DNA of 64,000 bases from Syntrophomonas sp. (GTDB lineage Bacteria > Bacillota > Syntrophomonadia > Syntrophomonadales > Syntrophomonadaceae), in contig JAENZE010000002.1 in NCBI GenBank assembly GCA_016841425.1, forward strand, positions 170,548 through 234,547, read 5' to 3'. The notes under the pieces are model-generated. The model did not search any database, was not told the origin of the DNA, and worked only from the letters and a program-made list of their open reading frames with translations. Both the position numbers and the translations under genes were made by a program. Below are positions 1-8,259 of this stretch, one piece after another; the first letter of the stretch is position 1; every line of letters starts with the position of its first letter.

Positions 1-372
1 AACTACTCAACCGAACAAGATTATTATAACTGTGAGGGAGCAATATTTTATTATTATGGTGGACAAGTGAATGGAAACATAGACTGGATTGAAGGTGGAG
101 TCCAATATATTACGGACATAAATGGTAGTGTACAATACAATCCTTTGAGCTGGACTGCAGTTAAATACCAAATAAACAATGATTGCCCAATTGCAGCTGC
201 CCTAGGTGATTATTATGGCTCTCAACATGCAATTACTATTAGAGGTTATAAAACAGAAAACTTTATTAATTATTGCTACTATGTAGATCCATATGATGGA
301 TTATACCATCTAAGGGCTTATAATTATTTAGTTAATTCATGGGATTGGGCTAATTCTGCGTTTTGGGTATAG
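1..372 (+). CDS. C39-like (papain-fold) peptidase, C-terminal part
   Basis: The reading frame is open from the first base of the window to a TAG at 370-372, so this is the 3' part of a gene whose start and probable catalytic Cys lie outside. The visible part has the second half of a C39/papain-like cysteine peptidase fold: a CPIAAAL stretch, then SQHAITIRGY with the likely catalytic His, and YYVDPYDG with the Asp/Asn position that follows it, ending in a Trp/Phe-rich strand. The family includes secreted peptidases of unknown substrate in Firmicutes. An internal GTG at 67 is not needed as a start. The next gene begins within 20 bases, so the two are probably cotranscribed. Fold assignment is by motif only. 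Confidence 0.6.
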   Translation, partial: NYSTEQDYYNCEGAIFYYYGGQVNGNIDWIEGGVQYITDINGSVQYNPLSWTAVKYQINNDCPIAAALGDYYGSQHAITIRGYKTENFINYCYYVDPYDGLYHLRAYNYLVNSWDWANSAFWV

Positions 373-388
373 GAGGGAGATGAATATA

Positions 389-1132
389 ATGGAAAAAAAA
401 TTGGTTTTATTAATAACAATACTAGTAGTAGGCTTGGTAACGATAAGAGTACTGCCATCCAGTGCAGAACAAATTGTAAACCAGGAGTTTTTACAGAATA
501 ATGAACGAGAAGTGGTGGAAAGTGCAATAAAATCAGGAATGATATTTATAAACCAGGAGTTCCTAGAGAATCCCGACTGGAATGTTTCGGAGGAGCAGCT
601 TCCCGCTATTGCAGGTACCCCATATAAGGTCTATCCAATAGATCCAGAAAAGTTTAAAAACATGAATGCAGATAGCTGTTTGAGAGATTTTATAAAAGGC
701 AGTTATGAATGGGAATTTCCTATACTGACATCGGAAGGAGAAGTTATTAATGTTGGTTCAATAGCTTTCTTAAATGGAGCCTGGCAATTTGTCGGTTTAG
801 GATTAACTATACCCCAAAGCGGAGTTGAATTAAGTTCTAAACCTGATCAAATAATTGAGTTGTTGGAAAAGGAAGATTTAGTAGTGAATTTCACTGATTT
901 TAAGCATATAAGATGGGGACTTCCCCCAATGGATTTATTGGTAGTTACAGCCAACTCGCAAGAATATGTTGTTCCAATATATTATCAGCAAAAAGAAAAC
1001 CATGAAGATGGCCGCATTTTTCCGGTGTTGGATAAAATTAAACCGATGCAAGTGTATAAAGCAAATTATTTTATAAATTTAATAGAAGCAGAACTATCTA
1101 ATGCTGATCCGCATATGACAATTATTAAATAA
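389..1132 (+). CDS. Secreted or membrane-anchored protein of unknown function
   Basis: I do not recognise this family. The product (about 247 aa) begins with a short basic stretch and one hydrophobic segment (LVLLITILVVGLVTI), consistent with a signal peptide or N-terminal anchor, and continues as a soluble, acidic domain without cysteine clusters or transmembrane segments. Its first 60 residues contain two similar NQEFL.N segments, a possible short internal repeat. An AGGAGG site at 371-376 lies 12 bases before the ATG at 389; the upstream in-frame ATG at 380 is only 3 bases from it, so 389 is preferred. It directly follows the C39-like peptidase gene and may act with it outside the cell, which is inference from position only. 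Confidence 0.6.
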   Translation: MEKKLVLLITILVVGLVTIRVLPSSAEQIVNQEFLQNNEREVVESAIKSGMIFINQEFLENPDWNVSEEQLPAIAGTPYKVYPIDPEKFKNMNADSCLRDFIKGSYEWEFPILTSEGEVINVGSIAFLNGAWQFVGLGLTIPQSGVELSSKPDQIIELLEKEDLVVNFTDFKHIRWGLPPMDLLVVTANSQEYVVPIYYQQKENHEDGRIFPVLDKIKPMQVYKANYFINLIEAELSNADPHMTIIK

Positions 1133-1170
1133 TAGAAATAGTCCATGTCTTCAAATATCCATAGATATAA

Positions 1171-1215
1171 AATAGAGCATCTTTCAGAGAGCTTTTTCTG
1201 GGGAGATGCTCTGTT
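1171..1215. terminator. Hairpin, possible terminator
   Basis: A 12-bp stem (AATAGAGCATCT at 1171-1182 against AGATGCTCTGTT at 1204-1215, one G-T pair) encloses a 21-base loop, 39 bases after the preceding stop codon. No run of T follows, so termination activity is uncertain. Confidence 0.35.
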
Positions 1216-1389
1216 ATTAAATCCATATTCTCATACTGGTTGCCGCCGCATTGTTAGAATTTCGGATAGTTTGATAAGATAAAACAGGGTGCGAACGGAG
1301 CAGGAAGATCTTTCAAATAACCGGCAAAAATTCGATAAAGAGTTTAAGAAGAAGTCGATATTACCAAATTAAAGAAAGGAGTCGAATTT

Positions 1390-2070
1390 ATGCAGCGAAA
1401 ATTGGTGATTTGTTTTATAGCAGTTTTTTTATTTTCAGGGTGTTCATTAAGCACAGAGAATAGTCCGATTACTAATCAACAATCGGATAATATACCAGTC
1501 GAAAACAAGTATTATCAACTGGGATATAAATTAAACGAAACATTTATACCTCATAACAATAGTATATATCTGGCCACGGTTAATGGTGAACCTATCAATC
1601 TGAATGAATGGAATTATATGGTGTATTATATGGAGGGTAAGAAAACTCAGGAAGATGTATTCCAAGATTTTGTAAAATTGAAAACACAAGTAGCTGCAGC
1701 AAAGATAAAAGGTCTTATGCCTACATCTGAAGATATTTCTCAAATAATGAATAACACGCTAGCTTCTTTAGCTGATGAAGAATCATCGTTATCTATGTTG
1801 CTGCAAGGGGCAGAATTGACTGGTGACGAATACTGCGAAATTATGAAGCCTCAATGGATGGATAAACTGGCTGCATCAAACTGGCAGATTTATGTTAACG
1901 ATTACCTAAACAGCAATGAAGAGATGGATTTGGGTGGCATGGATCAAGCAGATTTTTCCAAAGCTTTTGATTCACTGGCTATTGAAGAATTTGGTGATTT
2001 GGAAGTAATCATAACTGAAGATGGCATCCAGGCAGGAATGAATAACAGTTGGATTAATAATGTGCATTAA
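1390..2070 (+). CDS. Lipoprotein with SurA/PrsA N-domain-like segment
   Basis: The 226-aa product has a type II signal peptide with lipobox LFSGC (Cys18), so the mature protein should be a lipid-anchored extracellular protein. After a Ser/Asn-rich linker it shows IYLATVNGEPINLNEWNY, the NGE-x-I-x-x-x-E pattern that opens SurA/PrsA/trigger-factor-like chaperone N-domains, followed by mostly helical sequence. No parvulin peptidyl-prolyl isomerase domain follows, so it is shorter than PrsA. The start is supported by AAAGGAG seven bases before the ATG. It stands alone between two spacers of 257 and 333 bases. A chaperone-like role for exported proteins is a guess from the N-terminal motif. Confidence 0.6.
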   Translation: MQRKLVICFIAVFLFSGCSLSTENSPITNQQSDNIPVENKYYQLGYKLNETFIPHNNSIYLATVNGEPINLNEWNYMVYYMEGKKTQEDVFQDFVKLKTQVAAAKIKGLMPTSEDISQIMNNTLASLADEESSLSMLLQGAELTGDEYCEIMKPQWMDKLAASNWQIYVNDYLNSNEEMDLGGMDQADFSKAFDSLAIEEFGDLEVIITEDGIQAGMNNSWINNVH

Positions 2071-2403
2071 CTTATTAGTCATTTTTTATTTTAACCATAT
2101 TCGGGGGAAAATTAACCCGGGCATGGCTAGTTAAAAACGATTGCTGTGATAGAAGCAGCTGTTGCTCTTGAAAATATGCTTTGGATGAAATGCGAAGGGG
2201 CATTAAGGAGTGAATAATATTTTCAAATTCGTAGTTATGGGATTAGTGATATGTATCATTTTTGGGGGTGTAAATTAAGCTGTTTATTCCTACCACATCC
2301 GGCCACTGTTCTTGGGATGGATTATAATTATTTGCTAAGTCTAATGAAATACCGTGAACAATAGTTTTGGAAGAAATAATAGTTTATTCAAGGAGGTGTT
2401 ACT
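2071..2403. other. Intergenic stretch with short coding-like debris
   Basis: The stretch has no full gene. A GTG-started 22-codon ORF at 2210-2278 encodes a hydrophobic signal-peptide-like peptide. Just upstream on the same strand, in another frame, a short open stretch ends at about 2216. Both look like remnants of decayed genes rather than functional ones. Confidence 0.25.
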
Positions 2404-2679
2404 ATGCCTGCTGTTGTTCAGAGAATATTAAACATCATTGTTGCTGGGTTAAGCTTATATTTTTCAGTTATTATCATAACTTATATTTATGCAAGCTTAA
2501 CGCCTGGTAAAGGAATGAGCATGGCATTGAAACCTGACTTTACAGAAATAATAATTGCTATGATACTACTGGGGTCAACCTTTTACTATTTCAAATCTGG
2601 CCAGCAAATAATGAAAATAGTCTCATCTATTGGATGTATATGTATGTTTGTTATCTTAATAATGGTGTTTTTTTCATGA
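2404..2679 (+). CDS. Small membrane protein, three predicted TM segments
   Basis: The 91-aa product consists almost wholly of three hydrophobic helices (about residues 8-30, 46-64 and 70-90) with short hydrophilic connections. I do not recognise a family. The start is well supported by AAGGAGGTG eight bases before the ATG. The gene lies between a lipoprotein and another membrane protein, each separated by more than 130 bases, so it may be monocistronic. The size and topology would suit a small integral membrane subunit; nothing in the sequence shows a function. Confidence 0.5.
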   Translation: MPAVVQRILNIIVAGLSLYFSVIIITYIYASLTPGKGMSMALKPDFTEIIIAMILLGSTFYYFKSGQQIMKIVSSIGCICMFVILIMVFFS

Positions 2680-2811
2680 GTTGCCGGATAATCAACAATT
2701 ATGCCCCAAAAACTAATCAACCTGGATATGGTAACGAACTGTTTTCTGCCTGTCTATAAGAAATGTTTTTTTGTTATATATTGCGGCTTTTAAAAGGGGA
2801 GTGGGAATAAA

Positions 2812-3522
2812 ATGGTATTAACCAAAGCGCTGGAGACATATAGTAAATATTTCCGTATGATCGTATCCATTGTTCTGCCAGTTGGGATAGTAATAGGTTT
2901 AATTTTATGTGGAATTAGCAGTTCGGAATACCATAAACTGGATTATCTGCTGATATTTAATGTTCCAGGTTGGCTTTTAAGCCCCTTATGGATAGGAGCA
3001 TTGATATATAGCTTATCAATGCTGGAATCAGGGCAGGAAATCACTTATAAAAATACTGTAAAACATGGCTTAAAAACATGGTGGAAACTTGCTGTTATAG
3101 GCATGATTGTAATAGGAGGCCAGTCTCTTCTGTTGGTTTTCCCATCATATAAATACAACTTATCGTGGTTATATTATTTGATCATTGTATTTATCGTTAT
3201 GCGATACATATTCATATTGCCCGTTTTAACCCTGGAAAGCAGAGGTGCAATAGGATCATTGCGGAGATCTGCTGAATTATCAGAAGGCAAACGTTTAAGC
3301 ATGTTTTTTGAATTTATCGGATTGTGGGTTTTGCTCTATGTAGTAAAGTTTCTACTGACCATGCTTCTTGGATGGGCGGGAAATCTTCTCGGAGCAATAT
3401 GGATAGCACAAGTATACTTTATTATAATTCTAGGTATGATCGGGCCAGTTATAGCCTCTCTCATTATAGTCTGGATTTACTATTACTACCTTGAGCAAAG
3501 CAAATCCACGATTCAACAGTAA
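2812..3522 (+). CDS. Multi-pass membrane protein of unknown function
   Basis: The 236-aa product has about six hydrophobic segments (near residues 15-36, 46-68, 90-110, 118-140, 165-185 and 190-222), with a conserved-looking amphipathic segment ALGSLRRSAELSEGKR-type between the fourth and fifth. That pattern, a loop with RRSAEL/KG before the last helices, is seen in YesL/DUF975/glycerophosphodiester-phosphodiesterase-membrane-domain-like proteins, but I cannot assign it to one. A GGGAG site precedes the ATG. It sits directly before a stretch of broken genes, so its operon partners may have been lost. Confidence 0.5.
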   Translation: MVLTKALETYSKYFRMIVSIVLPVGIVIGLILCGISSSEYHKLDYLLIFNVPGWLLSPLWIGALIYSLSMLESGQEITYKNTVKHGLKTWWKLAVIGMIVIGGQSLLLVFPSYKYNLSWLYYLIIVFIVMRYIFILPVLTLESRGAIGSLRRSAELSEGKRLSMFFEFIGLWVLLYVVKFLLTMLLGWAGNLLGAIWIAQVYFIIILGMIGPVIASLIIVWIYYYYLEQSKSTIQQ

Positions 3523-3600
3523 AAACCATAGAATAATTACAAATGATGGATCTAAGTATGGCTAGAATTTCGTCTTAACGAAATAGGGGGTAGAGGAAAA

Positions 3601-3794
3601 ATGAGAAAAATCTTTAATTTTTTTAGTAAATTATGTATATGCCTAGGTCTGCTAATCGCATTAATTAATATTGGGGGACCCCCTCTGAGTTCAAGTTGGC
3701 ATCAGCTTGAACAGCTATATTATATGGAGTATTTTTTGGTGGACTATTTTGGGGCTTAGGTTATATTATTGACAAATTCTTATCTAAAAAATAA
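3601..3794 (+). pseudogene. Frameshifted small membrane-protein gene
   Basis: From the ATG at 3601 (GAGGAAAA just upstream) the frame encodes a hydrophobic N-terminus and stops at 3759 after 52 codons. In another frame, from about 3714 to the TAA at 3792-3794, the sequence encodes a second membrane segment (FFGGLFWGLGYIIDKFL) ending in SKK, a natural-looking C-terminus. That downstream frame has a stop at 3708-3710, so a single indel between about 3708 and 3722 joins the two halves into a protein of about 64 aa. The gene is either a recent pseudogene or carries a sequencing error. I do not know the family. Confidence 0.5.
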
Positions 3795-3832
3795 TATTTA
3801 ATGTGACCTTACCCAGGTTTGATAGACACTGA

Positions 3833-4160
3833 GAACACCCCTATAAAGCATTCATTGCCAGTGACAGAGAACATTCTAAATCGGGAGTTGTTTGCTATTT
3901 ATATCTTTTTGGATTGGGATCACCTTATGGAATTAAAGTCTTAGGATGGATAATGAACCGTTTAGAATGTCCGGGTCCTCGTATAGCTGTAAACGTTTTA
4001 TCAGGGGCTATGATAGTCAGGTCGCTAACTCGTGCCTGACAACAACTTATCAATGACTGAAAGTCCTTTATGGGCAGATGATGGTAAAATAATGTCGTTA
4101 TTAGAAGAACCCGAAGTTGAAGTTACTCCAGAAGGTCGTCACTTGGGAATTGCTTATTGA
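3833..4160 (+). pseudogene. Frameshifted remnant of an unrecognised gene
   Basis: Two adjacent reading frames look like parts of one protein. The first runs from after a stop at 3830-3832 to a TGA at 4037-4039 and encodes a segment with SGVVCYLYLFGLG and NRLECPGPRIAVNVL. The second continues in the next frame from about 4038 to a TGA at 4158-4160 with an acidic tail (SLLEEPEVEVTPEG). One extra base near 4037 would explain the break. No start codon with a ribosome site is visible, so the 5' end is also missing or shifted. I do not recognise the protein. Confidence 0.4.
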
Positions 4161-4305
4161 TGTCACTCTATAAGTTTATTTGGTTTTGCTTAGTTTGAGC
4201 ATCAGGAATTTATAAGTTTCGGAAAATATAAATGGATTCAGCAATAAGACAGATAAAGTCAATAATATTTGATTAAGTATGATCTTATATTGTCTGGTAG
4301 TTCCA

Positions 4306-4335
4306 GTATAGTTTTACTCCTGCAGGGCAAAAATA
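4306..4335 (+). promoter_or_regulatory. Candidate sigma-F-type promoter of spoIVB
   Basis: GTATA at 4306-4310, a 15-base spacer and GGCAAAAATA at 4326-4335 fit the forespore sigma-F consensus (GYWTA, 15-16 bases, GGNNANAMTW) at every defined position. Transcription would start near 4342, leaving a leader of about 25 bases before a TTG start at 4367. In Bacillus spoIVB is made in the forespore under sigma-F and sigma-G, which agrees. Confidence 0.6.
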
Positions 4336-4366
4336 TATTCTAGCAATCTGCATGGGAGTGAATCAT

Positions 4367-5686
4367 TTGAAACAAACCAGACCAGTTATCGGAATTATTA
4401 TTTCCCTATTGTTTTTATTATTATGCTTTTCATCTCAGGGCAGAATAATCCTTAGTCTGCCAGACAATCAAAAGATGGTGGTAGGGGAAAAAAATATCAT
4501 AGATATTAATCTGCCTCGACAGCTGGAAACGCAGTTTGAAATGAAAATTTTGGGACCATCTCAAAGTGTGCTGGCTGCTCCCCAGAACTCCCCCGTAAGT
4601 ATTACCAGAAATGATTCAGGTTATGAAATTTCGGCACTCAAACCCGGTAAAGTGGATCTGCAGTTGAAATTGCTTGGTTATATACCCGTTAAGTCTATCT
4701 CTATCGAAACCATGGCACCCAGACGGGTTGTTCCCGGCGGCCACTCCATCGGGGTATTATTGCAATCTAAAGGCATCATGGTGGTGGGGTTTGCGCCAGT
4801 AGTCAGCGATAGCGGGGAGAAAATATATCCAGCTCGGGATAATGGAGTGCAAATAGGTGATCTGATTTTGGAAGTTAACGGGCAGAAGGTAAAAAGCGAA
4901 ACGGATTTAGCACAGATAGTAGATGCCAGCCAGAATAAGACTATGGAAATTAAAATCAAAAGAAAAGAAAAATATCTTACGGTTCCGGTTATCGCACATC
5001 TATGTCCGGAAACCCAGAGGTATCGAATTGGCTTATATGTGAGGGATGGAGTAGTGGGGGTAGGGACCTTAACCTTTTGGGACCCGGAAACTAATAAATA
5101 TGCAGCTCTGGGACATATAATTCTGGATGCTGATACCAGGCAGGGAATAGATGTATTAAAAGGGAAAATTGTAAGTGCTTCCATACAGACGATAAAAGCT
5201 GGAAAGCCAGGAAAACCAGGGGAAAAGATCGGTGTATTCGATAACTCGGGGAAAATAGAAGGCAGTATAGATAAAAACGGTTCTTTTGGTATATATGGTG
5301 AAACAGCAGTTGATATAGATAACGAACTTTGCAGTTATTCGCTGGAGGTAGGCTACGCTCATCAGGTCAAAGAAGGTAAGGCCGAGATATACACTGTTGT
5401 AAATGGTACAGACATTGAAAAATTTGAAATAGAGATTGAAAAGGTTTATCCGGAAAGAAAGAATGGCAAAGGCATGGTCATTAAAGTAACTGACCCTCGT
5501 CTTTTGAGTCTTACTGGAGGTATTATCCAGGGTATGAGCGGCAGTCCAATAATCCAGGATTCTAAAATTATTGGTGCAGTCACCCATGTATTTTTAAATG
5601 ATCCTCAGCATGGTTATGGGATCTTCATGGATCAGATACTGTCTGAAATACCTGAGCAATCAGAATTACAAGCGGATGTTAGTTGA
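4367..5686 (+). CDS. spoIVB: SpoIVB, forespore-secreted S55 serine peptidase
   Basis: SpoIVB is the forespore signal that crosses the intermembrane space and triggers sigma-K maturation. Counted from an upstream ATG at 4352, the product has an N-terminal membrane/signal segment (residues 11-26), a PDZ domain (about 130-215, with GVQIGDLILEVNGQKV), and an S55 peptidase domain with the His motif YAALGHII (His255) and the Ser motif GMSGSPI (near residues 396-398), both expected for an active enzyme. GGGAG at 4354-4358 lies 8 bases before TTG 4367, while the ATG at 4352 overlaps that site and would lie only 10 bases from the predicted transcript start; TTG 4367 is therefore preferred. It is followed by spo0A, the classic gene order. 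Confidence 0.95.
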   Translation: MKQTRPVIGIIISLLFLLLCFSSQGRIILSLPDNQKMVVGEKNIIDINLPRQLETQFEMKILGPSQSVLAAPQNSPVSITRNDSGYEISALKPGKVDLQLKLLGYIPVKSISIETMAPRRVVPGGHSIGVLLQSKGIMVVGFAPVVSDSGEKIYPARDNGVQIGDLILEVNGQKVKSETDLAQIVDASQNKTMEIKIKRKEKYLTVPVIAHLCPETQRYRIGLYVRDGVVGVGTLTFWDPETNKYAALGHIILDADTRQGIDVLKGKIVSASIQTIKAGKPGKPGEKIGVFDNSGKIEGSIDKNGSFGIYGETAVDIDNELCSYSLEVGYAHQVKEGKAEIYTVVNGTDIEKFEIEIEKVYPERKNGKGMVIKVTDPRLLSLTGGIIQGMSGSPIIQDSKIIGAVTHVFLNDPQHGYGIFMDQILSEIPEQSELQADVS

Positions 5687-5999
5687 ATATTTCTCAGAGG
5701 TCAATTAAGTAACAGACTTATGCATATCTTGTCTAATTGAGTATGAATTTAAAAAGATGCCATATTAATTCGACAAATTAAAAAAGAATCCTAAATATTG
5801 CCAGAAGCACTATATAAGCTCTTGAACCAACTGCCTGGATATACGCCAGGTGTATTTATATGTATCATTATGGTGTTGCCTGTGATAATATAGGGTAATT
5901 TGGTAGAAAAAAAAAAGAGGAAATGGTTGGTGTATAATAGAAAAAGGATATTAAATTATAAAAATGCGATATTATAGGGATGAGGAGGATTCATTTTAT
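5687..5999. other. spoIVB-spo0A intergenic region
   Basis: This 313-base AT-rich spacer holds a small inverted repeat, CCTGG-atatacg-CCAGG near 5834-5850, which may be a weak spoIVB terminator, and the spo0A promoter described separately. I see no gene in it. Confidence 0.4.
5918..5943 (+). promoter_or_regulatory. Candidate sigma-H-type promoter of spo0A
   Basis: AGGAAAT at 5918-5924, 14 bases, then AGAAA at 5939-5943 resembles the sigma-H consensus (AGGAWWW, 12-14 bases, GAAT). The same arrangement, AGGAAAT-N14-AGAA, occurs before spoIIAA at 27851. In Bacillus both genes are sigma-H dependent. A TATAAT at 5933-5938 without a good -35 overlaps it and could give vegetative transcription. Confidence 0.45.
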
Positions 6000-6800
6000 A
6001 TGTTTAGTGAATCAAATCAAATTAAAGTCTTAGTTGCTGATGATAACCGGGAATTTTGTGGAATATTAAAAAGTTATTTTTCTAATGATCCTGATTTTGA
6101 ATTAATCGAAGTATGCACCAACGGAATGGAAGTTATAAATGTATTACAAAAAGAAGAAGTAGAAGTATTAATCCTGGATTTAATCATGCCATATATGGAC
6201 GGGATTGGAGTGCTTGAAAAGATCAATGTTATGAATCTTGAGAAACGTCCTCGGATTATCATTTTAACTGCTTTTGGGCAGGAGAATATAACCCAGAAAG
6301 CTGTTCAGCTGGGTGTCGATTATTATATCCTTAAACCTTTTGACCTGGAGGTTTTAGGAGACCGGGTAAGACAGGTGGTAAGAGACATAAAGGGAGACGA
6401 TAGTCCGATGTCTATTACTCCATCTTCTATTCCAATTAAGAATTCACGTAATTTGGAGGTCGAGGTTACCAGAGTAATTCATGAAATTGGAGTCCCAGCT
6501 CACGTAAAAGGATATCAATACTTGAGAGATGCCATTATGCTGGTAGTTGATGAAATCAACTATCTGGGCGCGGTTACTAAAGAATTGTATCCTACTATTG
6601 CACAAAAATATGATACTACACCCAGCAGAGTTGAGCGGGCTATCAGACATGCCATAGAACTGGCCTGGGATCGTGGCGATGTAGACAAAATAAATAAAGT
6701 CTTTGGTTACACTATTAGCGGCGAAAAAGGAAAACCGACTAATTCTGAATTTATTGCCATAATTGCTGATCGTTTAAGATTGGAAAACAAAGTTAGTTAA
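6000..6800 (+). CDS. spo0A: Spo0A, sporulation master response regulator
   Basis: Spo0A is the phosphorelay-activated transcription factor that starts sporulation. From the ATG at 6000 the product is 266 aa: a receiver domain (residues 7-125) with the acidic pair VADDN (Asp14, Asp15), phosphoacceptor Asp60 in [13 protein letters not shown] and KPF near residue 112, then a linker and the Spo0A C-terminal DNA-binding domain with [11 protein letters not shown] and the recognition region [14 protein letters not shown]. The start at 6000 is preferred because GAGGAGG ends 11 bases before it; an upstream ATG at 5964 would put that site inside the gene. A perfect terminator follows, so the gene is probably a single transcription unit. 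Confidence 0.97.
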   Translation: MFSESNQIKVLVADDNREFCGILKSYFSNDPDFELIEVCTNGMEVINVLQKEEVEVLILDLIMPYMDGIGVLEKINVMNLEKRPRIIILTAFGQENITQKAVQLGVDYYILKPFDLEVLGDRVRQVVRDIKGDDSPMSITPSSIPIKNSRNLEVEVTRVIHEIGVPAHVKGYQYLRDAIMLVVDEINYLGAVTKELYPTIAQKYDTTPSRVERAIRHAIELAWDRGDVDKINKVFGYTISGEKGKPTNSEFIAIIADRLRLENKVS

Positions 6801-6835
6801 AAGCCGGAATAATGAGAATTGAATTTATTGTATTT

Positions 6836-6873
6836 AAAAACCTTTTATTGTAAACAATAAAAGGTTTTTAATA
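6836..6873 (+). terminator. Intrinsic terminator of spo0A
   Basis: A perfect 16-bp stem (6836-6851 with 6854-6869) closes on a two-base loop, flanked by A-tract and T-tract, so it could also act from the other strand. Confidence 0.85.
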
Positions 6874-7112
6874 TGATGGCCATTGCTGGATTGCTGGTAT
6901 AAGTAATTTTCGGAATAGTTCGTTTGCGGAAATCAAATTAGACAGTGAAAGAAATTGATATAAATTGATGTAAACATACAGAATAGTTATTTTTTGAAAG
7001 TGTGCAAATCAAATAATTTGCGGAGTTTTTATTTTATTTATAGTATATGGTAATATATATTGATAGTTGTATAGCCTTTACTATTCTGGTAAAACAATAG
7101 CTGAGGTGACAA

Positions 7113-8234
7113 ATGATTATAAAGGGCAGGGCCAGGTTGGATTGCAGAACCAAGAATCTGGTTAAAAGATTAAAAAGAAGCGATATAGCAATAATTAACC
7201 ACGATGATATTGATGAAGTAGCGGCTAATTCATTAATTGACATAAAACCACAGGCTATTATCAATGCCGCCCCGTCTATTACTGGGCGTTATCCGGCCAA
7301 GGGGGTATATAAAATCCTCAAAGCAGGTATTCCAGTTCTGGACGATGTAGGGGAAGATATCTTTCAGCAGGTGAAAGAGGGTATTACTCTCGAAATACAT
7401 GGAAATCAGGTCTTCTATGGGAAACGGATGGTTGCTGAAGGTACTCTCATCAGTATTCATGATGTAGAATTAAAACTAAAACAAGCCAGCCAAAACATTC
7501 AACAGGAGCTGGATAGATTCGTAGAAAATACTCTGGAGTATGCTAAAAAAGAAAAAGATGTGCTGCTGGGAACCATGGAAATACCAGCTATTGATACACC
7601 CATGCGGAACCGTCACGTATTAATTGTGGTGCGAGGCAGCAGTTATAAGGAAGATTTAAAGACTATTAGTTCATACATTTTAGAGGAACAACCGGTTCTG
7701 GTAGGTGTTGATGGAGGAGCTGATGCATTACTGGAATTCGGCTTGAAGCCTGATATTATAGTAGGTGACATGGATAGTGTTTCTGACGAAGCTTTAGGGT
7801 GTGGAGCTGAGATAATTGTTCATGCCTATCCTAATGGGACTGCTCCAGGATTAGAGCGCGTGCAGATGATGAATGTAGAAGCCAAGACGTTTCCTATGCC
7901 TGGAACCAGCGAGGATGTAGCTATGATTATGGCATGGGAAGAAGGTGCGAGTCTGATTGTGGCTGTTGGAACACATTCCAATATGGTTGACTTCCTGGAG
8001 AAAGGGCGCAAAGGTATGGCCAGCACTTTCTTGATCAGACTGAAAGTAGGATCGATTTTGGTTGATGCCCGGGGAGTAAGTCAGCTATACCGGCAAAACT
8101 TGCATCGAAGGTACCTATTTCAACTTTTCGTCGGGGCGCTGGTTCCCATATTTATTATTCTATGGGTTTCTCCGGCCACTAAACCTCTATTTCAAATATT
8201 GCTATTACAGCTGAAACTTTTATTTAATATTTAA
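7113..8234 (+). CDS. steA: SteA-like protein (thiamin-pyrophosphokinase-fold)
   Basis: SteA is a membrane-linked protein first described in corynebacteria at the division ring, with a degenerate thiamine-pyrophosphokinase-like domain. The 373-aa product shows that domain in its middle (VLVGVDGGADALLEFGLKPDIIVGDMDSVSDE, residues about 205-240, including the GDMDS motif) and one or two C-terminal hydrophobic segments (residues 335-372). The ATG follows GAGGTG at good spacing. steB follows after 25 bases, as in actinobacterial steAB. The fold and pairing are clear; the cellular role in this organism is inferred from the actinobacterial pair and the envelope-type neighbours. Confidence 0.8.
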   Translation: MIIKGRARLDCRTKNLVKRLKRSDIAIINHDDIDEVAANSLIDIKPQAIINAAPSITGRYPAKGVYKILKAGIPVLDDVGEDIFQQVKEGITLEIHGNQVFYGKRMVAEGTLISIHDVELKLKQASQNIQQELDRFVENTLEYAKKEKDVLLGTMEIPAIDTPMRNRHVLIVVRGSSYKEDLKTISSYILEEQPVLVGVDGGADALLEFGLKPDIIVGDMDSVSDEALGCGAEIIVHAYPNGTAPGLERVQMMNVEAKTFPMPGTSEDVAMIMAWEEGASLIVAVGTHSNMVDFLEKGRKGMASTFLIRLKVGSILVDARGVSQLYRQNLHRRYLFQLFVGALVPIFIILWVSPATKPLFQILLLQLKLLFNI

Positions 8235-8259
8235 CATGGTTAAAATTGGGGTGTAAATA

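Noticed and set aside
4678..5184. 168-codon ORF on the minus strand of spoIVB
   Set aside because: It is a shadow of the spoIVB frame; spoIVB has clear catalytic motifs and a promoter.
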